Assembly: GCA_036346205.1 (NCBI GenBank) | Contig: JARFJB010000002.1 | Span: 4,907,501-4,971,500 of the forward strand | Source of the DNA: Vesta saturnalis | Lineage: Eukaryota; Arthropoda; Insecta; Coleoptera; Lampyridae | DNA: 64,000 nt | Reading direction: 5' to 3' | Shown here: positions 37,751 through 50,170 of the stretch, piece after piece | Numbering within the stretch: the first letter of the stretch is position 1 | Layout of the letters: every line of letters begins with the position of its first letter | Notes under the pieces: model-generated | Seen by the model: only the letters and a program-made list of their open reading frames with translations | Told to the model about the DNA's origin: nothing | Databases searched by the model: none | Position numbers and translations under genes: made by a program

Positions 37751-37752
<2 letters not shown>
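35181..37752 (+). mobile_element. MLE-3 transposon, copy 2, left end lost
   Basis: Counterpart of 14366-17107 lacking the outermost ~150 bases of the left arm and the left TA tract. The right arm and its terminus (about 37735-37752) are present apart from a small deletion near 37675. The remaining arms still pair over about 500 bases. Confidence 0.85.
35818..36884 (+). pseudogene. MLE-3 transposase relic, copy 2
   Basis: Same gene as 15162-16228. It shares the TAA after GNVL and the TAA after RQVPQDT, but the IGRGGPVAWPTRSPDL turn is in frame. The last 113 codons (36543-36884) are therefore open through the third Asp to the natural C-terminus (FEQLIR). One A fewer in the poly-A run near 36000 changes frame between the N-terminal and middle parts. 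Confidence 0.85.
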
Positions 37753-37797
<45 letters not shown>

Positions 37798-37813
37798 GTG
37801 TGTGTGTGTGTGT
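37753..37813. repeat. (TA)n/(TG)n microsatellite, copy 2
   Basis: About 42 bp of TA and 16 bp of TG at the right end of MLE-3, shorter than in copy 1 (17108-17236). Confidence 0.95.
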
Positions 37814-38175
37814 TAATTGCTTAAACTGTGTTTTGAGATAATTAAAAATTAAAGTTTGCTAACCGAAATAAATTAGATGTTATAAATTGTAGATCACGAA
37901 GATGGTATTAAAACGTAATAAGACTTATTGGCTATTAACGGATGGACAACTAACTTAAAAAAATCTTATCATTATCCAAATGGGCCACTTTTTCCTTTTA
38001 TTAATTGCACTTAACACACATGTGCTACTTAAAAGGCAATAATTACTCAAACAATAATACAAGTAATTTTTTTTTATTTATTCTGGTTCCTATATAAAAG
38101 AAGTACAAAAACATAAAATGCTTTAAATTTGTTATTGATTTACATACGATAAAAAAAACAAATAATTCAACTTAT

Positions 38176-40463
38176 TCACTCATAATATTCTTCATCACTG
38201 TTCTCTACTGCAAAATCTTTTGCTGAAGGAATATCAGTGATAAAATTTGCGTAATCCTCTGGAATAATTTCTTTCTTCAACAAAAACATTAAGTCTTTCT
38301 TCTTTTTTTCTGAGACCGGTAATCTTGAACTATACTTCTTTTTCAAAGTTACCGATTCCCTGTTCTTGTTTCTCCCAAGCCTTTTTTTTTCAGTAACGTC
38401 TATTTGTAAAAAGTTTTCATCTGATAAAAAGTACTTGTATTGGATTACAAACGGTTTTTGCTTTTCGAAATGTAACCATTTAATGTTGAGCCAATTTACC
38501 TTTCCTTTATCCATGTTAACACAGGTGTTATTAATTATCTCATTAGCCAGAAGTTTCAAATCATAGAAATCGCTATATTTTAAGTTAATTACAAGGTATG
38601 GTCTGGGTTTTATTCGTGCTGTTGAAATCAGCAAGCACCATTCACGGGTTGAATAAATTTTTTTGTGCCGTTTAGCCCTCTCAATTGTCGCATGCATTGA
38701 ATCTGCTTCTAGATAGGAATGTCCAGATTCCATAAATTTTAAATCTATAGTGTGTAGATGATCAATATGATTTACTGCAAACAGCATTGCGGCAGCCACA
38801 AATTTATTGCGGTTTTGGCCACTACAAGTATCGGGAAATGATGCAACATGCGATACAGTTTCAGGAAGAGAATAAAGGTATTTTAAAGTGCACGTACCAA
38901 TTTCAATACTACCCTTATGTCCATGCGTCTCGTCCCTAACATAGCAATATCCATCTCCATTTGAAGCGTCGTATATAGTAAAATTATATACGTTGAGTTT
39001 ATGCTTGTAGAATATTTGGTTATCACCGGCATGTGGTACTGACAAAATGGATTGAAGATCAAATGATATGGAACGAAAACATATTCCTTTTTCCTCAGCC
39101 GAACGTTTCTTATCATCTTCCTTCATTTGCGCTGCCTCTTTTTCTCTTTGTTTGTGCTTTCTGTGATCTTCTTCTACTACAGTAGTCCTATTTTTTGCAT
39201 CCTTGTACGCATTACATTGAAAGCATTGGTCCTTTTTTGGTTGGTAGAAAGCCAATGATGGATCAAATTCATGAAAAATTTTTTGATATACATACTGAGA
39301 AACAGGTTGTATGTTATTTTGATGACAAAAATCGTTCCTGTATAATCTAAACGTAATTGAAATATTTAAGTCCGATTACAAATAACTTTTTTAGAATCTC
39401 GCCGGTAATAATGTGACTCAACCCTTGGAAACAAATTAATGTGTTGCTTAACCAATGCTCTTGCCTCATCTGACGTAGCATTAGGAGGGCGAGTGTCTAT
39501 CCTTTTATCATACCCAACAAATAGTCCAGTGGTACTAACGCTCTTTGAGGTGGTCTCTACAACTTGGTGTGAAATAGCGAAAGTTGCACAGAAAAATTTT
39601 TGACATACACGTTGTCGTGTGCCATCGACATTCTTTAAATAGTATTGCCATGATGTCAATCGGTTTTTTGTTTTTGGTGAGGTTCGTTTTTTTGCAACCG
39701 GTACCTTTTGCATTAAAGAAATTAAATGCATTTTTTGACGCTGGTAATCTGCCAAATGATAATATTCTTGACATATTATTTCTCTTTGATTTTCCGGAAT
39801 ATTCTTTTGACATTCAAAGCGACACTTTGAACATTCAACTTGTTTAGGTTGCTTCTTAGAAATTTTTTTACCACTTCTGTTGACGTACTCTTTTCCACTT
39901 AGTCTAAGATTTTTACAAACGGATCTTTTCCAAACCTGCTTATTTGCTTTTTTGCTTCGGCGTCTGCGCTTAACTGTTTTTTCTATGTTTTCTTTTTCAG
40001 ATTCCAAAACAGGTTTTTGTTTCAAACGATTTCTTTTTTTTAAATGACTTTCTTCATTGGACCCTGAATTTGAATCACTTTCTCCAGATGACTCATATGA
40101 GCTTGAGGAATCTGCATACGGATCACTTTGGTCACCTACGTCATTGGTAACATTTACATCACTATTAGATGACCCAGGCAAGTTTACAATACTTTTTAAA
40201 ACAGGTTTCATTTTGCCCATTTTGGTTTCCGTATATTTGTCGTTATTTATCAGAACACTATTCTTTGATACACCTGTAACTAACGAAATGTTTTCGGAAC
40301 CAGTAGATGTTTTAGTCATTATCATTCCACTTTCAGAAACCGACTGAGTATTGTTCATTTTAACAGGATTTTGTACATCAATATTTTTTATCACTTCTAT
40401 TGAATTGCTGGATACAATAAGCTGTTTAGAAATTATATTTATTTTTTTTTGGAACTTCCGCAT
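38176..40463 (-). pseudogene. Two-ORF transposase-like gene (DUF7869-like), copy 2
   Basis: Upstream ORF 40463-39366 (365 residues) and downstream part to 38176. The break at TCTAAAAAAG is the same as in copy 1. Just after it, copy 2 also has TCA changed to TAA (RC of about 39375-39377), so the downstream frame reopens only within the domain (open from 39255). Its C-terminus is complete here (IPEDYANFITDIPSAKDF, then acidic EEYYE), unlike copy 1. The core SDTCGGQN motif reads PDTCSGQN here, a change at conserved positions. Probably inactive. Confidence 0.65.
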
Positions 40464-40648
40464 TATTTTGAACAGTTATCGGAACTAAAGTATAATTTCA
40501 ATATTTTAAGAAATCTATTAGTATACCGTATTTATAAAAATTTTACCTGCATGGCTGATAGTGGTAATTGTGTCTGCATTTTTATTATTTTGCTTGAATA
40601 CTGTAGGTAGTTATAAGTATAACAGCAACCTAACCTCTCTTTATTTAT

Positions 40649-40871
40649 AACACAAATGTGTTAAGTGCTAGGATATTGTACTTAACACATATGGTCTAGA
40701 AATCTGTAATTTAAAAGTAACAACCACAAATGGCAGACGGCTATACAAGCTAAACTATTGTAGGTATCACTTAGCACATTTGTGTATATGAAAATTCAAA
40801 TTTAGATGCGTGAGATAGCACACTTAACTCAATTTAAAGGAAACTGCACTTAACACATTTGTGCGCTAAGC

Positions 40872-40914
<43 letters not shown>
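40649..40914. repeat. TTAACACATTTGTG motif cluster plus (AT)n, copy 2
   Basis: Counterpart of 20060-20339. The motifs are conserved in sequence and spacing, and the AT tract (about 40877-40914) is shorter. The outlying motif on the 3' side of the gene is CACTTAACACACATGTGC near 38008-38025. Confidence 0.5.
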
Positions 40915-40918
<4 letters not shown>

Positions 40919-41227
40919 TTAAGTGTATTATTTCATGTAAAAGCCCTCTGATGCAAACTATTCCTATGGTTATACCCCACTCTATCCATCTAGGGAAACA
41001 ATGTTAAGGAATGAAATTTTAGCATTACTTGGAGGTAAAATTCTTGGAAATAGCAAATAAACGTTCCTATTACTGAATTCTAACCATAGAATCAGTTCGT
41101 GGAAACAAGAGGGTTGTTGTCTATGATAAACGTATATCAAGGTTGCAGTATTGGCTAAATATTACGTTTACAGTATCCGGTTGTATGGTTGGAAATTTTT
41201 AAGGTGGCCTAGCAGTGTCTGCGTACA

Positions 41228-41326
41228 TGTGTGTCTGTGTGTCTGTGTGTCTGTGTGTCTGTGTGTCTGTGTGTCTGTGTGTCTGTGTGTCTGTGTGTCT
41301 GTGTGTCTGTGTGTCTGTGTGTCTGT

Positions 41327-41395
<69 letters not shown>

Positions 41396-42759
41396 GTGTG
41401 TCTGTGTCTGTGTGCTGTGTGTCCGTATGTCTGTGTGTCTCAGTGTCAGTGTGTCTATGTGTCTGTGTGTCTGTGTCTGTGTGTCTGTGTGTCTGGATGT
41501 CTGTGTGTCTGTGTGTCTGTGTGTCTGTGTGTCTGTGTGTCTGTGTGTCTGTGTGTCTGTGTGTCTGTGTGTCTGTGTGTCTGTGAGTCTGTGTGTCTGT
41601 ATGTCTGTGTGTCTGTGTGTCTATGTGTCTGTGTGTCTGTGTGCCTGTGTGTCTGTGTGTCTGTGTGTCTGTGTGTCTGTATCTGTGAGTCTGTGTGTCT
41701 GTCTGTGTGTCTGTGTATCTGTGTGTCTGTGTGTCTGTGTGTCTGTGTTCTGTGTGTCTGTGTGTCTGTGTTCGTGTCAGTCTGTCGTGTGTGTCTGTGT
41801 GTCTGTGTGTCTGTTGTCTGTGTGTCTGTGTGTCTGGTGTCTGTGTCTGTGTGTCTGTGTGTCTGTGTGTCTGTGTGTCTGTGTGTCTGTGTGTCTGTGT
41901 GTCTGTGTGTCTGTGTGTCTGTGTGTCTGTCTGTGTCTGTGTGTCTGTGTGTCTGTGTGTCTGTGTGTCTGTGTGTCTGAGTTTCTGTGTGTCTGTGTGT
42001 CTGTGTGTCAGTCTGTCTGTGTGTCTGTGTGTCTGTGTGTCTGTATGTCTGTGTGTCTGTGTCTGTGTGTCTGTGTGTCTGGATGTCTGTGTGTCTGTGT
42101 GTCTGTGTGTCTGTGTGTCTGTGTGTCTGTGTGTCTGTGTGTCTGTGTGTCTGTGTGTCTGTGTGTCTGTGTGTCTGTGAGTCTGTGTGTCTGTATGTCT
42201 GTATGTCTGTGTGTCTGTGTCTCTGTGTGTCTGTGTGTCTGTGTGTCTGTGTGCCTGTGTGTCTGTGTGTCTGTGTGTCTGTGTATCTGTGAGTCTGTGT
42301 GTCTGTTTGTCTGTGTGTCTGTGTGTCTGTGTGTCTGTGTGTCTGTGTGTCTGAGTTTCTGTGTGTCTGTGTGTCTGTGTGTCAGTCTGTCTGTGTGTCT
42401 GTGTGTCTGTGTGTCTGTATGTCTGTGTGTCTGTGTGTCTGTGTGTCTGTGTGTCTGTGTGTCTGTGTGTCTGTGTGTCTGTGTGTCTGTGTGTCTGTGT
42501 GTCTGTGTGTCTGTGTGTCTGTGTGTCTGTGTGTCTGTGTGTCTGTGTGTCTGTGTGTCTGTGTGTCTGTGTGTCTGTGTGTCTGTGTCTGTCTGTGTAT
42601 CTGTGTGTCTGTGTGTCTGTGTGTCTGTGTGTCTGTGTGTCTGTGTGTCTGTGTGTCTGTGTGTCTGTGTGTCTGTGTCTGTGTGTCTGTGTCTGTGTGA
42701 CTGTGCCTGTGTGTCTGTGTGTCTATGTGTCTGTGTGTCTGTGTTTCTGTTCCTGTGTG

Positions 42760-42818
<59 letters not shown>

Positions 42819-42973
42819 CTGTGTGCCTGTGTGTCTGTGTGTCTGTGTGTCTGTGTGTCTGTGTGTCTCTGTGTCCGTGTGTCCGTGTGTCCGTGTGTCC
42901 GTGTGTCCGTGTGTCTGTGTGTCTGTGTGTCTGTGTGTCTGTGTGCCTGTGTGCCTGTGTGCCTGTGTGTCTG

Positions 42974-43025
<52 letters not shown>
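41228..43025. repeat. Expanded TGTGTCTG 8-bp array, 1.8 kb
   Basis: Mostly the 8-bp unit TGTGTCTG, with pure GT runs at about 41336-41393, 42766-42818 and 42974-43024. Variant units recur at regular intervals (for example GAGTTTCTG at about 41978 and 42352, GGATGTCTG at about 41494 and 42081), showing higher-order duplication. The unit has no stop codon in any frame on either strand, so long open frames across it are meaningless. Confidence 0.95.
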
Positions 43026-43028
<3 letters not shown>

Positions 43029-43630
43029 TAGAAAATTTAATTTTACGTACATTTTCTTTATAACATTTTTTAATGTAAAGCGAAATAAATCTAAAAATTA
43101 AATATGGTTGAAAATGCTGAAGCTGTATTATCGATAGTTTTATAGAAGCGGGCGGCTTTGGATTTTTTTTTACGTTAACATGCATTTATGTCTATGAATC
43201 TCTTATCTGATATTTTTTAAACGTCATTCTGGCTTAGTTTATTGTTTTTGTTTTTACAATGTTGTCTCTTTTCTTTATGAACGTATAAAAAAGAGGTTGC
43301 ATAGTTATATAAAAATTGAAATTATAGCATGTTAGGTATCTAGAATAGTAAGGACATTTTATCGATCGAAGACAATTGTTAGGAGGACAAGCGAAGCGAC
43401 GACTCCAATTATAGCCTGAAATAGTCCTTATAATGTTCGAGATGCTTAGGACGTTTTTTGCGCAACTAAATTTATTAAAAAGATTTAAATATGTTAAATA
43501 ATAAATAACGATATGTATATATGTTACTTATATATTAGTCTCGTTATATCAAGTTGTCTTAATGTAAACATTTGTATTTCGTTGCTATGACAATTTGTAA
43601 ATAACTACAGCCAGCAGTTGTTTTTTGTGA
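43026..43630. other. Non-coding flank with dispersed repeat
   Basis: About 43165-43300 belongs to a diverged repeat also found at about 45410-45545 (same strand) and 57395-57530 (opposite strand). At 43382-43406 a GC-rich motif (GGAGGACAAGCGAAGCGACG) with short complementary ends occurs. No gene seen. Confidence 0.45.
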
Positions 43631-43636
43631 AAATAA

Positions 43637-44610
43637 CATGAATTTTTAAGTGAATCTGAAAATGAAATTGATGAGGTTCAAGAAGGTTGGATAGTAGGAC
43701 GTACAGCTGTCATTCCTGGAAAATCTAGGGAACGCTACGAAAAAACATACAAAATTCTTAATGATTGGTGCACGCAGTATTTGTGAAAAATCTCTCTTGG
43801 CGTACTTTGTCAGAAGAAATGACTACAAGCTCCAGGAAGTCTGTGGGCTGAATACTCGATGTTAAAATCGACTGTTTTTCTTCACGATTCCATTGCTATT
43901 TCAAAGTTTTTTACATTAATTGCTTTCGTAAAGAAAAAGAATGTAGCACATCGACCAGAAAAGGCCAGTGTTTTTACTCAAGAAAACTTTACTAAGTTTT
44001 AACTAGAAGCTGCAGACGAAAAATTTCTTGCACACAAGGTAGTACATACATTAGTAAATTATTATATTTTTTATAGGTAGGAATCATATTAGGAATAGCT
44101 GGTGCATGTAGACGAGAAGAGTTATATAATTTAAAAACAGAAGACTTTGAGGAGCGTGATGGATTAATCATTGTAAAAATACCCCAAACGAAGACAAATA
44201 TTCAGCGATCATTTGTTGTTATTAACATTCCACATAACAAAGTTAACTATTTGGATATATATTACAAATATAAAAATCTCCGTCCAAAAAATGCAAAATT
44301 ATTTCATTTCTTTTCAAATTATCGAAATGGGAAATTGGAAAGGGTACAATTGGGACTTGGCCTTGTAAAATTGCTGCATATTTAAAATTAAATAATCCTG
44401 CTGGTTACACGGGTCAATCATTTCGTCGAAGTTCTGCTACATTATTAGCCAACAAAGGTGGAGATATTCTTGGACTGAAAAGGCACGGCGGGAGGAAGTC
44501 TTCTAGTATAGCAGAAGGCTACATTGAAGATAGTGTTGGAAACAAAATTAAATTTGTGAAAAAAATTCTCTTCAGTGACAAAAATAAAGAGGTTTTTCAA
44601 CCAACATAGC
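43637..44610 (+). pseudogene. Crypton-like tyrosine recombinase relic A
   Basis: Broken frames encode an insect tyrosine-recombinase-like protein. The N-terminal core-binding pieces are RERYEKTYKILNDWC near 43728, then YSMLKSTVFLHDS and AISKFFTLIAFVKKKN at 43855-43940. The catalytic domain has GIAGACRREELYNLK (first Arg) at about 44092-44136, KIPQTKTN (Lys) near 44180, GQSFRRSSATLL (second Arg, usual His replaced by Gln) near 44415, LKRHGGRKSS near 44480, and AEGYIEDS (Tyr nucleophile) near 44515. Stops and frameshifts near 43785, 44000 and 44340 kill it. No second transposase or RT lies beside it, so Crypton-type fits better than DIRS. Confidence 0.7.
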
Positions 44611-44614
44611 CTCA

Positions 44615-46050
44615 ACGTGTAAAGAAAACAATGAAAATTTAATTTGTGAAAATGTGGACAATGCTAATTTTAACACTACTTCAAATTCATTCATGCCACT
44701 TAGTTGTATCGACAAGGAAACTCATCAACAAGAGTTGCACAAGGTTCAAGTAGATGGTACTGAAATTTTTTCATCGGCATCTCTTTTCCAAAATAAGCTT
44801 CCGGTGACAATTAGAGATTGTACTTTCAATATTTATGTTAATAGGTAAATTATAAAAATTGTTATTATTTAAAATTGAATAAATTTACTTACCGTCCTAG
44901 AACGCTAAAATACTTACCATCGTACTTATTCTTAGCAACTAGTAAACAAAACTTACTGTCGTGGAAACAGACGAGGTAAACAACCAGATAGAGCATAATC
45001 TCGCAAAATAGTATATTGAGTATCAAGAACAGTAAGAGATGTTTACCGGTCGACGGAGAGACCGGTACAACCCTTAAAGTTCGTGAAGCTCATACTATTT
45101 TTTGTACGATTGTATTAAATTTACCACAATTGAAATTATTTAATTTCTACTAAATAATCGAAAAGTAAAAAATGACGTTTTAAATAGAAATGTCCAAATT
45201 TTTTGTTCTTATTGTTGTGAAATATAGTACCTATATATAATTTTACGTTGGTAAGTAAAAGACGTCGGTAAATAAAATCTTACCGACGAGTTGGGCCCCG
45301 CAATCAGTAAACATATCCTACTGTCTTGGAAACAGATATGGTAAATAAACAAAAAAGCTCAATCGTGCAAAAAAATTATTTCATTTCTTTTAATTTAAGT
45401 TAGTATCTAGATGTCTATATTAACCTCTGTTTGTCATGAAGTTTTAAACGTCTGTTTGACATAGATTATTGTTTTTGCGTTTACAATGTTGCCTATTTTC
45501 GTAATGAACTTCTTATAAAAGGGGTTGCATAATTATCCTTAAAAAAGATGTTAAAATTATTTCATTTTTTTTAAATTTCCATTTCGTAGGTTGGAAAGTC
45601 GTGTGGTGTTCGAACGTCCATAGAATATTTTTATTCTATGTGCACAGGCACATCAGTATATTGGTGTAGCCAGGCGAGTCTGATAGTATATTTGAGGTCA
45701 TCCAGTATAGGTCAATTATATAAAAGCCAAATTAAAGTAGTAAATCGAAATATATTTTAAACATCTAGTATTTATATTAGTACAATTGCATTAAAATTAA
45801 ATAGCATATGTAATTACATTTAATATTATGGTAATTACATAACCTCATAAAATAAAAAAAAACAATTTTATTTTACCACGTGTAAAGTCAACAAAATCAC
45901 TTATTTTTTAATCTGTTTAACAGAGGTCGTTGAACTGATAAAATTGTAATACTCTAAGTTCAAATTCCATTTTAATGGGAGTAGCCTTCATAGTTAAAAA
46001 ATTTTTGTAGCCTTCATTAGATTTTTGTGTATAAAGTTACAACAATCTTA
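44615..46050. other. Non-coding; repeated TTACCGTCG-type motifs and hairpins
   Basis: Between relic A and the isomerase gene. The motif TTACYGTC and its complement recur at 44890-45350. Two diverged ~80 bp direct repeats start at about 44939 and 45305 (ACTGTCGTGGAAACAG / ACTGTCTTGGAAACAG). A 9-bp perfect stem with an 8-base loop (CGTCGGTAA...TTACCGACG) lies at 45263-45288. The dispersed repeat copy at 45410-45545 is also here. The last few hundred bases should contain the isomerase promoter, but no clear core element is visible. Confidence 0.5.
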
Positions 46051-46053
46051 AAA

Positions 46054-47088
46054 ATGCGGCTAATAATTGTGGATACACCTACATGCACTGCAGAATGGGC
46101 TGCTAAGTATGTTATGAAACGTATAAAAGATTTTAACCCTGGACCCAATAAATATTTTGTCTTAGGACTTCCAACAGGTATGAATAATACACTATTCTTT
46201 TTATATAAATGATCCTTTTTTCAAGGAAGTACCCCATATGGCATGTATCAAAATTTAATTGAATATTATAAAGCGGGAAGAGTATCATTTAAATATGTAA
46301 AAACATTTAATATGGATGAATATGTGAATCTCCCAAGAGATCATCCTGAAAGTTATCATTATTACATGTGGAATAATTTTTTTAAACACATTGACATTGA
46401 TCCAAAAAATGTTCATATTCTAAATGGTGAAGCACCAGATCTTGCTGAGGAATGTAATAATTACGAGAAGGAAATTGTGAAAGCTGGCGGAATTGAATTA
46501 TTTATAGGAGGTACTTATTTCACTTTGCATTGAGTTGTAATAATGTGGGGGTTGATACAGGAATTGGCCCTGATGGCCACATCGCCTTTAATGAACCAGG
46601 TTCATCTCTAGTTTCGAGAACTCGGGTTAAAACATTGGCACAAGATACATTAGAAGCCAATGCAAGATTCTTTAATAATGACATCAGTAAAGTCCCTAAT
46701 CAAGCTCTCACAGTTGGTGTGGGAACTGTTATGGATGCTAAAGAAGTATTTGTTTAAATTTGGAAAGGTTTCCTTTTTAACTTTTTTCTTACAGGTAATG
46801 ATTTTAATAACGGGCACTCATAAGGCATTTGCTTTACATAAAGCAATAGAAGAAGGTGTTAATCACATGTGGACAGTTTCAGCATTTCAACAACATCCTC
46901 ATACTTTGTTTGTTTGTGATGAAGATGCTACTTTAGAACTGAAAGTAAAAACTGTAAAATATTTTAAGGTAAAAAACAAGGGTGTTTTACTTATTGTTGG
47001 CATTATTTAATTTTAGGCTTTAAGTGCTGTCCATCAGAAGCTGATTGAAGATGAAATATCTGTTGAAAAATCTAGAATGATTCACTAG
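46054..47088 (+). CDS. GNPDA: Glucosamine-6-phosphate isomerase/deaminase (five exons)
   Basis: Exons 46054-46177, 46226-46510, 46561-46745, 46795-46968 and 47017-47088 join in frame to 840 bp, 279 residues. All introns are 48-50 bp with GT...AG. The protein converts glucosamine-6-phosphate to fructose-6-phosphate and ammonia in the cytosol, linking amino-sugar (chitin) turnover to glycolysis. Family landmarks are LGLPTGSTPYG (phosphate loop), KTFNMDEY (Asp at the NagB Asp72 position), GGIGPDGHIAFNEPGSS (Asp, His, Glu of the active site), SRTRVKTLA and GVNHMWTVSAFQQH. It is collinear over its whole length with animal GNPDA. No frame damage is seen. The short C-terminus ends soon after HQKLIEDEISVEKSRMIH. 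Drosophila calls the orthologue Oscillin. Confidence 0.95.
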
Positions 47089-47119
47089 ATTAAAAACCAT
47101 AAACATTATTTTATTAAGG

Positions 47120-47125
47120 AATAAA
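47120..47125 (+). promoter_or_regulatory. Poly(A) signal of the isomerase gene
   Basis: AATAAA 32 bases after the stop codon, the first such hexamer downstream. Confidence 0.6.
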
Positions 47126-47129
47126 TAAT

Positions 47130-50080
47130 TGGCATTGGTTATTTTAAAGATTTATATTCATAATTTTTTTATACCTATTCAAGTTGTTTGTACAAGAGAG
47201 TGAATGACATTAGCTTAATAAAGGTTTTATCAAAGGTTATGATCAGCTTTAGTCTTAATCTGTAGGTACAAGTATTACAGGGTTCTATAGGTAGTTTGAC
47301 AATAAGAAATTTATAGGGTTTTGATTGAGGTTGTTCGTTGTCACTGTTGAGCATGTCATTTTTTAACACCAGCCAACTCAAGATCTGAAATTGCACCTTA
47401 TTATTGAAGTTTTTTTACATTTTAGTCTGCTTAGTGTTTTTGAGATTCTCAGCAATGTCTCTGCAAATAGAAAGCTAATTGAAAATGTGACAATAGTAAA
47501 TATCCAATCACATAATATCGATTCAATATCTTTCACAATATTGCACTTGTTACTAATATTATATACATTTGAATTTCTATCACTGACTCACTGTGTGAAA
47601 AACTCATGTATTTTGCCATTTTTTCACAATCGGTCAAGTACTATTAATATTGAAATTATTAACTGTACCATAGTGCTTCATATTGATCTTTAGTTTTAAG
47701 TATGTGACTGAATAGTTTTTTACTTTTGCGACATAATTTGTAAAAATATCGATAAGTTTTTGACAAATTTAAAAGTTTTCAACATTTTGGTTACCATCTA
47801 GACCATTTTCAACTTGATGACTATATTTGTGTGTATCACTAGTCATCATGGCAAAAAATATGTAGCCCATTTTAATGAAACTCTACAGTTAGAGTCATTT
47901 TTAAAATATCTCGGTTCTATCAACTTTATTTCCTTTATTAAAGATAATTAAATTTTAGATAATTCTTGTTGATGAAAGTTTGTTGTGGACCTAAAAAATC
48001 AAAAATGCCAGAAGAAAGCACTCAATTTTGTAGCATACATAGGCACTTTTGAAACTAATTTAATTTTAGATTGAGTTTCTCTTATAAAAGTTTACAATGC
48101 TAAACCTAAATAAAGCTTAAATATTTATCCTTTTAAGGTAGCCAGATCTAAAAGGATCCAAAAATTTAAAATAGCCTTGATTTTTATATTTGACAAATGA
48201 AAAAGAAGCGTCATTATTTGATTAATATACATTTGAATGGAATTAAATGTATTCTATTGAATTGTATGTTACACTAAAGAGTATATTATATAAGGATAAA
48301 AAATCGTTCATAAATTTTCTTGTTAGGAGGGGTGTATGTAATATATATTACTATTTACAATAGATTTACTATAAGAAGAAATATGAACAAGTTAAAAATA
48401 TCCGTGTCGTGACTGATTAACCCTTGCTTCCATTTGCTAATATATCATGACACAAGCATACGAAAGTTATGTGCTGACTATATCATATTTTTTTTACAAT
48501 TATGCTTTATAACATACTTGTAACGAGAAAGCTATTATTACCTTTTATTTAAATAGTTGGATTTTTAATGTTACCATATTCATCATGAATCAGAAGACAT
48601 TCAAATATTGTTTTAATAGGTAACAAATTTCGTTATTCACGAGAAAGCAAAACAAAAAATACTAAGAATTAAGTTGCTTAAGGTTTGACAAGTGTAGGTT
48701 TTCTTTTTCCACGTGACAATGCCCAGTTGAAAAAAATTTCAGGAACAGGGTGATTATAGCTCAAAACGATCCGAAATAATTATTACCAATCCTAGAGACG
48801 CTTTCAATTTATCTTTCAACTGAGCTGATTTTATCACACCAATAACAAGCGGTCCGTATGTTTTTGAAAAGAAGTGATATCGAAATGAATTAAAAGATCA
48901 AGTAGACTTTGGTTTTAACTGAATTAAACAATCAACCTTTTTTTGGCTGAATCGGTTTAAAATCAGTTCTGTTATAACCTAACATGTTATATTAATAACC
49001 GAACATTTTGTACACACTTGATGTAAACACGGAAATTCCGACATGCTATACTTTGCCTCCGGCGTTCTCGAGTTATAACCAATTTCAGTTAGGAGAGGTC
49101 GAAAAGATGTGAGGATAGATACAAAAGATGCGCTTCGTCGGACGATTTTGTTAGAGTACCTACATGCCACGTTTGGCTCCAGCCAAGCTGTGTGAACTTG
49201 TATGTTGGTAAGTCACAAATGAAAGACAATTAACGATATACAGTATTTATTACCATCAGTAAGGGCTGTTACTGAGATGATGTGTGACGCTGTATTACAT
49301 GTATTAATTAGATGCAATATGCCCGTTAGTTGTATATGAATTGCATATAACATCGCACTGTTTTACAGGTTCTAAAAAAATATGATGTGGTTAGAACAAA
49401 CACGCGCTCATACACACACACACAAGTCGAAAATGAAAATGGTCTAGATGGTTTCCAAATTACTGAAAACGTGGAAATCTGTTGAAAACTTCCTCCTCTT
49501 GCTCCTTTCATACGTTCCTTTTCCGTACATCTACCTGGTGTTTTTACTGCTTCAAATTTCGTTAGCGATGACAGGGTTTTCTAATTTTGTCATTTTCACA
49601 ATAATTTCTTCAAAACATTTATCAAACTTACCATTAATCATTACATTTTTAAATTTTCTACTTTTTTTACTTTAATGAACTTTCTGTTTCTGTAATAAGT
49701 TCCTTGATCTGATGGCAGTTCGTACCTATGATCTAGGTATTTGATTGTCAACTTATACAATTGTATTTGGTTCCCATACAGTTTTGGTTTGGAATTCTGC
49801 TTTATTGCTTGACTTGGTAGTTTTGTAGCATTTATATTGTAATAAGAACTTTATTTCAACATTTTATGATGTATATGTGATAACTTCCCTGAATCTAAAT
49901 TTATTAATGTTTCATGAGTTGGAATGGTACTTCTCCAGAATAATAATAGTTGAAAGCATTTTTTCAATAATCATTTATCTGTTTGTACAAGCCTATTTAA
50001 AAAACCGTTTGATTGTACATAAAGGGACGTGCTAGTTTAATGTTTAACATCATCAGAGCTCCACGTCCAATTAGTGTAAA
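47130..50080. other. No gene seen in ~2.9 kb
   Basis: AT-rich sequence. Reading frames of 60-100 codons (for example 47391-47693 and 48979-49170 reverse) show no domain or signal I recognise. A short (CA)n run is at about 49413-49423. Nothing further can be supported. Confidence 0.4.
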
Positions 50081-50168
50081 TAGTTTTATCCTAATTGGAA
50101 CTTAATATTTAAACAATATAATCCGCTTAACCCATTTGTTTTCATTTTTAAGTTAAAAAACAACTTGG
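50080..50168. repeat. Dispersed repeat split by the pogo element (left part)
   Basis: With 52276-52370 this forms one repeat copy. It matches 54005-54165, where the same sequence is uninterrupted (for example ATATTTAAACAAT, AGTTAAAAAACAA and, after the insertion, TTGTATCTAATA). This gives the pre-insertion structure. Confidence 0.7.
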
Positions 50169-50170
50169 TA

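Larger units (their letters stand above)
21725..41340. repeat. Tandem segmental duplication, copy 2 (~20 kb)
   Basis: Direct repeat of 585-20763, entered through the LINE and left through the TGTGTCTG array. Private losses in this copy include about 310 bp of Copia RT (junction near 24636-24645) and the left TA tract and outer ~150 bp of MLE-3 (junction near 35180). It also has two stop codons in the OBP gene and a stop at the start of the downstream ORF of the two-ORF gene. It keeps sequence that copy 1 lost, for example the 14 bp encoding IGRGG in MLE-1 (23878-23891). Confidence 0.95.

Noticed and set aside
41151..43185. Long Cys/Val/Ser-rich and Thr/His-rich frames
   Set aside because: Same artefact from the TGTGTCTG array and its GT runs.
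46243..46533. Single-exon calls within the isomerase gene
   Set aside because: They read into introns. The five-exon model joins all conserved blocks in frame with GT...AG introns.
48979..49170. Minus-strand 63-codon frame as a small gene
   Set aside because: No signal peptide, domain, splice context or conservation can be shown from the sequence.
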